DNA from: an uncultured Burkholderiales bacterium
GTDB lineage: Bacteria; Pseudomonadota; Gammaproteobacteria; Burkholderiales; Burkholderiaceae_D
NCBI GenBank assembly: GCA_903904635.1
Contig: CAIVDH010000125.1
Coordinates: forward strand, 1 to 12,878
Reading direction: 5' to 3'
Length of the DNA: 12,878 bases
The notes beneath the pieces are model-generated. The model was not told the origin of the DNA. It saw only the letters and a program-made list of their open reading frames with translations, and did no database searches. The stretch's first letter is position 1, and each line of letters opens with the position of its first letter. Shown here piece by piece: positions 7,951 through 12,878 of this stretch. The position numbers and the translations under genes were made by a program.

Positions 7951-9009
7951 ATGTTCTACCGCGAAGCAGGACAATTTAAATCTAGCTATCAGGCTGATGG
8001 CCAGATCTTCCCGATAAGGCAAGACCGTATCGGCATTGCGCTGCTGTTGGTGCTGGCTTTTGTTGTGATGCCATGGATAGCTACACCCTATATTTTTTCA
8101 GCCATACTGATACCGTTTCTGATTTTCGCGCTGGCTGCTTTAGGCTTAAATATACTCACAGGCTATGCCGGACAGCTTTCACTGGGAACGGCTGCGTTTA
8201 TGGCTGTGGGCGCATTCGCTTCTTATAATTTTGTGCTGCGTATACCGGGCATTCCGCTGTTGCTGGCTTTTATACTTGGCGGGCTGTGTGCCGCCATGGT
8301 GGGTATTGCATTTGGCCTGCCATCATTACGTATACGTGGTTTTTATCTCGCCGCCTCAACGCTGGCCACACAATTTTTTGTGGTGTGGGCACTAACCAAA
8401 ATTCAATGGTTTACCAACTACAGCTCTTCCGGTGTAATCACGGCGCAGAAAATGCAAATACTAGGCTATGAGTTTGCATCACCGGTCTCAAAATATTTAC
8501 TCGTGCTGGCCATCGTCAGCGTGATGGCGCTACTGGCAAAAAATATGGTGCGATCCAATGTCGGCCGCTCATGGATGGCTGTGCGCGATATGGACGTTGC
8601 CGCCGAAGTAATAGGCATACGCCTAATGCGCACCAAGCTGCTGGCCTTTGCAGTGAGCTCATTTTATTGCGGCGTAGCTGGCGCCTTGTATGCGTATGCT
8701 TATCTGGGCACCGTAGAGCCTGAAGCTTACAGCCTGGATTTGTCATTCCGCATACTATTCATGGTCATCATAGGCGGGCTGGGCTCTATTCTTGGTTCAT
8801 TTCTGGGCTCAGCCTTTATTGTGCTCTTGCCAGTCGTGCTCAATGTCCTTGCGCACGCCATGAGCATGCCAACATCGGTCGCTTCCAACCTTGAGCTGAT
8901 GGTTTTCGGCTCCCTGATTATTTTCTTTCTCATTGTTGAACCACATGGACTGGCACGCTTGTGGCAGATCGCAAAAGAAAAATTGCGTCTGTGGCCTTTC
9001 CCGCATTAA
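7951..9009 (+). CDS. livM: Branched-chain-amino-acid-type ABC transporter permease LivM
   Basis: A 352-residue inner-membrane permease, the second half of the importer channel. After a ~25-residue polar N-terminus come hydrophobic segments at ~27-45, 48-66, 76-95, 101-123, 131-150, 182-196, 229-252, 266-282, 285-302 and 313-330. Hallmarks are LNILTGYAGQLSLGTAAF (66-83), FYLAASTLATQFF (131-143), the coupling loop around GRSWMAVRDMDVAAEVIGI (205-223), and GGLGSILGSFLGSAF (275-289). The end, VEPHGLARLW, is the LivM-type C-terminus. The ribosome binding site is not strong: AAAGAGA at 7936-7942 sits 8 bases upstream. The 71-base gap after livH is strongly AT-rich. Confidence 0.93.
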   Translation: MFYREAGQFKSSYQADGQIFPIRQDRIGIALLLVLAFVVMPWIATPYIFSAILIPFLIFALAALGLNILTGYAGQLSLGTAAFMAVGAFASYNFVLRIPGIPLLLAFILGGLCAAMVGIAFGLPSLRIRGFYLAASTLATQFFVVWALTKIQWFTNYSSSGVITAQKMQILGYEFASPVSKYLLVLAIVSVMALLAKNMVRSNVGRSWMAVRDMDVAAEVIGIRLMRTKLLAFAVSSFYCGVAGALYAYAYLGTVEPEAYSLDLSFRILFMVIIGGLGSILGSFLGSAFIVLLPVVLNVLAHAMSMPTSVASNLELMVFGSLIIFFLIVEPHGLARLWQIAKEKLRLWPFPH

Positions 9010-9023
9010 TTGTTTGTTTATTT

Positions 9024-9030
9024 AAGGAGG
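9024..9030 (+). promoter_or_regulatory. Strong ribosome binding site of the binding-protein gene
   Basis: AAGGAGG lies 5 bases before the ATG at 9036 and is the best ribosome binding site in the operon. This fits the need for a binding protein in excess over its membrane partners, and it decides the start. Confidence 0.85.
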
Positions 9031-9035
9031 AACCT

Positions 9036-10337
9036 ATGAAATTCATTAAATCCTTGATGCTGGGCGCAGCGCTGCTTGCTGCCACCAGCTTCGCCTGGGC
9101 ACAGCAACAATATGTGCCCCTATTGTCATATCGCGTGGGCCCCTATGGTTCGAATGGCGCATCATTTTTTGGTGGCTTAATCGACTACATGAATCTGATC
9201 AATAACGGTGGCGGCATTAATGGCGTCAAGCTGACCTGGGAAGAGTGCGAAACTGAATATAACGCGTCGCGCGGTGTTGAATGCTACGAGCGCCTTAAAG
9301 GTAAAAACGGCGGCGCATCCCTGGTAGAGCCGCTATCCACTGGTATTGCTTACGGCATTCTGGATCGCGTCGGTACCGACAAGATTCCCATGACCACATT
9401 AGGCTATGGCCGTTCTGATGCGGCCAATGGCAAAGTGTTCCCTTATGTGTTCCCGCTACTGTCCACTTACTGGAATCAGGCTGGCGCCATGGTGACCTAC
9501 CTCGGTGAAAAATCTGGTGGCATGGACAAGCTTAAGGGCAAAAAGATCGTGCATCTGTATCACGACTCTGCCTATGGCAAAGAACCACTGCCGGTGCTGG
9601 AAGCAGAAGCCGCAAAATATGGTTTCGAGCTGATCAAGATTCCTATTGCGCTGCCAGGTAATGAACAACAATCACAATGGCTACAGATTCGTCAGGTGCA
9701 ACCTGATTACGTCATCATGTGGACCTTTGGCGTGATGAGTGCAGTTGGCTTAAAAACTGCACAACGTAATGGCTTCCCACGAGAGAAAATTCTAGGCGTC
9801 TGGTGGGCAGGTTCAGAAGAAGATACTGAGCCAGCAGGTGATGCAGCTAAAGGTTATGCCGCCATGAGTTTCACCACGCCGGGCAACTATCCGTTGCTGG
9901 ATGAAATCCGTAGCAAGCTGTATGCAAATGGCAAGGGCAATCTGAAAGAACTCGATCGTGTTGGTAACGTGATGTACATGCGCGGTGTTACCTCTGCAGT
10001 ATTAATGGTTGAAGCCATGCGTAACGCCCAAGCCAAATATGGCAAGGGCAAAGTCCTGACTGGCGAGCAAGTGCGCTGGGGCTTTGAAAATCTCAACGTT
10101 GATGGTGCACGTCAAAAAGCACTGGGCGTGTTTGATATGTTCCCACCTATCAAAACCTCATGCGATGACCATGAAGGTTCGGGTGCAGTGAAAGTGGTGC
10201 AGTGGGATGGTAAGAAATGGGTCGCACTGTCCAAAACCTGGATCACCGGTGACAAAGCATTGGTGCGTAAACTGTTGGAAGAATCTTCTGCAAAATATGC
10301 AGCAGAAAAAGGGATTACGCCGGCTTGTCTTAAATAA
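9036..10337 (+). CDS. Periplasmic substrate-binding protein of the ABC importer (LivK-like, type I fold)
   Basis: A 433-residue exported solute-binding protein, longer than LivK (about 370). Chosen start: ATG at 9036, which follows a near-perfect AAGGAGG and gives a classic signal peptide (KFIK, hydrophobic core LMLGAALLAATSF, cleavage after AWA at residue 22). An upstream in-frame ATG at 8961 lies inside livM and would bury the signal, so it is rejected. There is no lipobox, so the mature protein is soluble and periplasmic. Family features: YVPLLSYRVGPYGSNG at the mature N-terminus, GGLIDYMNLINNGGGINGVKL (46-66), then CETEYNASRGVECYERLK (71-88), with Cys71 and Cys83 in place to form a disulfide, and a second possible pair, C376 and C431. 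In this family the solute binds between two lobes and is handed to LivHM. The sequence resembles binding proteins found beside CoA-ligase genes more than true leucine binders. The substrate cannot be named. Confidence 0.92.
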   Translation: MKFIKSLMLGAALLAATSFAWAQQQYVPLLSYRVGPYGSNGASFFGGLIDYMNLINNGGGINGVKLTWEECETEYNASRGVECYERLKGKNGGASLVEPLSTGIAYGILDRVGTDKIPMTTLGYGRSDAANGKVFPYVFPLLSTYWNQAGAMVTYLGEKSGGMDKLKGKKIVHLYHDSAYGKEPLPVLEAEAAKYGFELIKIPIALPGNEQQSQWLQIRQVQPDYVIMWTFGVMSAVGLKTAQRNGFPREKILGVWWAGSEEDTEPAGDAAKGYAAMSFTTPGNYPLLDEIRSKLYANGKGNLKELDRVGNVMYMRGVTSAVLMVEAMRNAQAKYGKGKVLTGEQVRWGFENLNVDGARQKALGVFDMFPPIKTSCDDHEGSGAVKVVQWDGKKWVALSKTWITGDKALVRKLLEESSAKYAAEKGITPACLK

Positions 10338-10348
10338 TTAGGCTTAGT

Positions 10349-10381
10349 ATCACTGTGTCTGGGCATGCCAGGCACAGTGAT
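10349..10381 (+). terminator. 14-bp hairpin after the binding-protein gene, possible partial terminator or mRNA stabiliser
   Basis: Bases 10349-10362 pair with 10368-10381 along the whole stem: 13 Watson-Crick pairs plus one T-G pair, with a 5-base loop GCATG. It starts 11 bases after the binding-protein stop. The downstream run (TTGATTTATTGTTTA) is T-rich but broken, so termination may be incomplete; livF and the second ligase follow on the same strand. In binding-protein ABC operons, such hairpins often protect the 3' end of the abundant binding-protein message; that role here is inferred. Confidence 0.6.
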
Positions 10382-10501
10382 TGATTTATTGTTTACGTAT
10401 CAATCTGATTTAGTTTTTAAAAATACGGCCGGTAAAGTTGCGATTAGCCCAGCCATATTTTTAAAGCCTTAATCTAAATAACAACATATTGAACTGACCA
10501 C

Positions 10502-11311
10502 ATGAGCCCGCAATCCATACTCGCTGTGAACAACATCGAAGTCATCTATGACCACGTGATACTGGTCTTGAAAGGTGTATCGCTAAACGTACCAAAAGGG
10601 AAAATCGTTGCGCTCATGGGTGCAAATGGTGCGGGCAAGTCCACCACACTCAAATCGATCTCGACGCTATTGCGCGGTGAGCGCGGCGATGTCACCAAGG
10701 GCAGTGTTGAATTCAATGGCGAACGCGTCGATCAACTCACACCCAATGAATTGGTCAAGCGTGGCTTGTCACAAGTGATGGAAGGCCGGCATTGTTTCGG
10801 CCATCTGACCATAGAAGAAAATCTACTGACTGGCGCCTACACTCGCAAGATCAATCGCAGCGAATTGAAAGAAGCGCTGGAAAAGGTGTATCACTATTTT
10901 CCGCGCTTAAAGCAACGACGCAGCTCACAGGCCGGCTATACCTCAGGTGGCGAACAGCAGATGTGCGCAATCGGTCGCGCGCTCATGGCCAAGCCCTCCA
11001 TGATTTTGCTCGATGAGCCATCGATGGGACTGGCGCCGCAAGTGGTCGAAGAAATTTTTGAAATCGTCAAAGATTTAAATCACACCGAACAAGTCTCCTT
11101 CCTGCTCGCTGAACAAAACACCACCGTTGCGCTGCGCTATGCCGACTTTGGTTATATTTTGGAAAATGGCCGCGTTGTGATGGAAGGTGCGGCTTCCGAC
11201 CTGGCTACCAATGAAGATGTAAAAGAGTTTTATCTCGGCGTATCAGGTGCTGGCCGCAAGAGTTTCCGTGACATGAAATTTTACCGGCGTCGTAAACGCT
11301 GGCTTGCCTGA
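10502..11311 (+). CDS. livF: Branched-chain-amino-acid-type ABC transporter ATP-binding protein LivF
   Basis: A 269-residue ABC ATPase, the second motor subunit beside LivG. Visible motifs: Walker A GANGAGKST at residues 40-48, Q-loop Q91 in LSQVMEGR (89-96), the signature TSGGEQQ from residue 147, Walker B MILLDE at 167-172, then PSMGLAPQVVEEIFEIV, which is diagnostic of LivF. The switch position reads LLAEQN, the usual LivF form without the histidine. LivF is normally about 235 residues; here about 20 extra residues follow FYLGVSG, ending in the basic stretch KFYRRRKRWLA. No good ribosome binding site precedes the ATG, although the gene sits 164 bases after the binding-protein stop, so expression may be low or start from an internal promoter. 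Context and motifs make the call firm. Confidence 0.94.
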   Translation: MSPQSILAVNNIEVIYDHVILVLKGVSLNVPKGKIVALMGANGAGKSTTLKSISTLLRGERGDVTKGSVEFNGERVDQLTPNELVKRGLSQVMEGRHCFGHLTIEENLLTGAYTRKINRSELKEALEKVYHYFPRLKQRRSSQAGYTSGGEQQMCAIGRALMAKPSMILLDEPSMGLAPQVVEEIFEIVKDLNHTEQVSFLLAEQNTTVALRYADFGYILENGRVVMEGAASDLATNEDVKEFYLGVSGAGRKSFRDMKFYRRRKRWLA

Positions 11312-11346
11312 CCCATCCTTCCTATTCCTTTTTTCTGCAGGTTGCC

Positions 11347-12597
11347 ATGTCTGATTTACTTGATGCTCTGGAAGCGCGCGATCCCGCTGCGCGTGAACAT
11401 GATTTACTTAGCTCACTGCCTGCGCTAATTCAACAAGCGCAAACTGCGCCTGGCTGGGCGAAAATTTTGTCTGGCATCAACCCTGCTGATATCACTACGC
11501 GTGCCGCTTTGGCGCAATTGCCTGTGACGCGCAAATCTGATCTGCAAGCATTGCAGCAGGCAGCGCTGCCATTTGGTGGTCTGACCACGACAGACGTGAC
11601 AAAGCTAAGCCGCATCTTCATGTCGCCCGGCCCTATTTTTGATCCGGAAGGTCGCGGCAGTGATTACTGGCGCTTCGCGCGTCCACTCTATGCGCTGGGT
11701 GTACGCAGCGGTGAGATCATACAAAATTGTTTTGCTTATCATTTCACGCCTGCCGGCTTAATGGCTGAAGGCGGCGCAATGAAGCTGGGTTGTCCGGTCA
11801 TACCGGCGGGCATAGGCCAGACTGAGATGCAAGTTCAGTCCATGAACCTGCTGCGTCCACACGCCTATGTGGGCACTCCTTCTTTCCTGAAAATTATTAT
11901 AGAAAAAGCGCAGGAGATGGGTACCGATATTTCCAGCGTATCAAAAGCATTGGTCAGTGCAGAAGCCTTGCCGCCTTCTCTGCGTACTTGGTTGCAAGAA
12001 CACGGCGTGCGTCATGTATTACAGACATATGGCACCGCAGATATCGGCAACATCGCCTATGAAACGCTGGTGCATGGTGAACTCTCACCGGGCATGGTGC
12101 TGGATGAAACGCTGCTACTGGAAATTGTGCGCCCCGGCACAGGTGACCCCGTGTCTGAAGGTGAAGTCGGTGAAATCGTCATCACTTCGTTTAATCCCGA
12201 CTATCCATTAATTCGTTTCGGTACTGGCGACATGACAGCCGTCCTGCCCGGCATCTCACCATGTGGCCGCACCAACACGCGCATCAAAGGCTGGATGGGG
12301 CGCGCAGATCAAACCACAAAAATACGCGCCATGTTTGTGCATCCGTCGCAAGTGGCAGATATTGTGCGCCGCCATCCTGAAATAAAAAAAGCAAGGCTGG
12401 TTGTCAGCGGTGAAATGGCCAACGACATCATGACACTACAGTGTGAAGTAGCCGATACTTCCAGCGCATCACTGACTGCTGGGATTATTGAATCTATACG
12501 TGATGTAACCAAGCTGCGCGGTGACGTGATACTAGTTGCAGCAGGTAGCCTGCCGAACGATGGCAAGGTGATTGAAGACGCCAGAAGTTATAAATAA
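11347..12597 (+). CDS. PaaK-like AMP-binding (phenylacetate-CoA ligase family) protein with degenerate ATP motif
   Basis: A 416-residue protein with the size and order of PaaK-type aryl-CoA ligases (about 430). The N-terminal ~80 residues (LPALIQQAQTAPGWAKIL, LPVTRKSDL) match PaaK; EALPPSLRTWLQ, then LIRFGTGDMT (288-297), the hinge GRADQTTKIRAMFVHPSQ (318-335) and the C-terminal PNDGKVIEDAR (K407) are also in place. The Ser/Thr/Gly-rich P-loop expected near residue 90 is replaced by FMSPGPIFDP (91-100), and the A5 motif normally ending in Glu reads YGTADIG (228-234), with D232. PaaK enzymes activate phenylacetate and similar aryl acids. This one may be a ligase with altered nucleotide binding, or a partner protein that holds a substrate or CoA ester. 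A weak CAGG lies 5 bases before the ATG, 35 bases after livF. It is the last gene of the operon, followed by a terminator. The family call is sure; activity is not. Confidence 0.85.
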   Translation: MSDLLDALEARDPAAREHDLLSSLPALIQQAQTAPGWAKILSGINPADITTRAALAQLPVTRKSDLQALQQAALPFGGLTTTDVTKLSRIFMSPGPIFDPEGRGSDYWRFARPLYALGVRSGEIIQNCFAYHFTPAGLMAEGGAMKLGCPVIPAGIGQTEMQVQSMNLLRPHAYVGTPSFLKIIIEKAQEMGTDISSVSKALVSAEALPPSLRTWLQEHGVRHVLQTYGTADIGNIAYETLVHGELSPGMVLDETLLLEIVRPGTGDPVSEGEVGEIVITSFNPDYPLIRFGTGDMTAVLPGISPCGRTNTRIKGWMGRADQTTKIRAMFVHPSQVADIVRRHPEIKKARLVVSGEMANDIMTLQCEVADTSSASLTAGIIESIRDVTKLRGDVILVAAGSLPNDGKVIEDARSYK

Positions 12598-12878
12598 TTT
12601 ATCGTAACCCAGGGCGCTGGTTGGCCCTGGTTCATATTTTTCCCTCTACCACCAAGCTTAATGCTCTCGTGCATTAACGCTTAACGCATAGCTTAGCACT
12701 GCACTAAGCCCTGTTGTTTTCTCTTTGTGATTGATTTTGCTCAAGTTATTTACTGCAAATCAGGCCAAGCTTATCTATCGCAGCAAAATTTACTTAAAGC
12801 AAGCTGATCGTATACAGCTGCGAATAATTACCCAACTAATTTGAAAGCGTCAGATTTTATATTTTCTTGATTTTAATA
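12598..12878. other. Downstream intergenic region with short GCTTA repeats; no gene seen
   Basis: After the terminator there are 237 bases without a supported gene. They hold GCTTAATGC (12656), GCTTAACGC (12679) and GCTTAG (12691) as near-direct repeats, with the inverse forms GCATTAA (12671-12677) and CTAAGC (12704-12709). These can pair as TTAATGC/GCATTAA (7 bp, 6-base loop) and GCTTAG/CTAAGC (6 bp, 7-base loop, then a T-rich stretch). CCAAGCTTA occurs at 12652 and again at 12765. The remainder is AT-rich and may contain the promoter of a gene beyond the right edge. Confidence 0.4.
12609..12641 (+). terminator. Rho-independent terminator of the ligase/ABC operon
   Basis: CCAGGGC (12609-12615) pairs perfectly with GCCCTGG (12624-12630) around an 8-base loop. 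The stem can be lengthened by two A-T pairs if one C is bulged, and five T residues follow at 12637-12641. It begins 11 bases after the stop codon of the PaaK-like gene, as expected for the end of the unit. Confidence 0.75.

Noticed and set aside
8961..9035. Longer binding protein starting from ATG at 8961
   Set aside because: This start lies inside livM and would place 25 charged residues before a textbook signal peptide; the AAGGAGG at 9024-9030 marks the ATG at 9036.
1..12878. tRNA, rRNA, CRISPR array, insertion sequence or phage genes
   Set aside because: No cloverleaf-like segment, spaced direct-repeat array, transposase or integrase motif, or long terminal inverted repeat was seen while reading both strands.

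Overview
The window looks like chromosomal DNA of a Gram-negative proteobacterium, most likely a betaproteobacterium of the Burkholderiales type. The evidence is the gene content (a full branched-chain-amino-acid-type ABC importer flanked by two acyl-CoA-ligase-family genes), a Sec signal peptide on the binding protein, and moderate GC with free use of ATA isoleucine codons. The assignment below class level is inference. I see no rRNA, tRNA, CRISPR, transposase or phage gene.

Left part, minus strand (1-3630): a three-gene trehalose unit read from right to left: otsA (trehalose-6-phosphate synthase, GT20), otsB (trehalose-6-phosphate phosphatase, HAD) and the start of a GH15-family gene that runs off the left edge. 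Both junctions are 4-base ATGA overlaps, so the genes are almost certainly co-transcribed and translationally coupled. OtsA is unusual: about 245 extra N-terminal residues carry two membrane segments enclosing a domain of about 120 residues, like the sensor half of a membrane receptor, ahead of the synthase domain. The GH15 gene may be a trehalase or glucoamylase-like hydrolase, so synthesis and breakdown may be encoded together.

Middle (3631-4131): a 501-base divergent intergenic region rich in short perfect inverted repeats. It probably holds the promoters and operators for both transcription units, plus a possible leader hairpin just before the plus-strand operon.

Right part, plus strand (4132-12597): a seven-gene unit in the order long-chain-type acyl-CoA synthetase, livG, livH, livM, substrate-binding protein, livF, PaaK-like AMP-binding protein. 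The ABC importer is complete (two ATPases, two permeases, one exported binding protein). Ligase genes at both ends suggest that the imported solute is a carboxylic acid (aromatic, fatty or similar) activated with CoA on entry, rather than leucine. The second ligase lacks a recognisable ATP-binding P-loop sequence and has Asp where the A5 motif normally has Glu, so its activity is in doubt. A 14-bp hairpin follows the binding-protein gene, and a terminator-like hairpin with a T run closes the operon.

The last 280 bases carry no gene that I can support. They hold the terminator, a cluster of GCTTA-type short repeats and AT-rich DNA.
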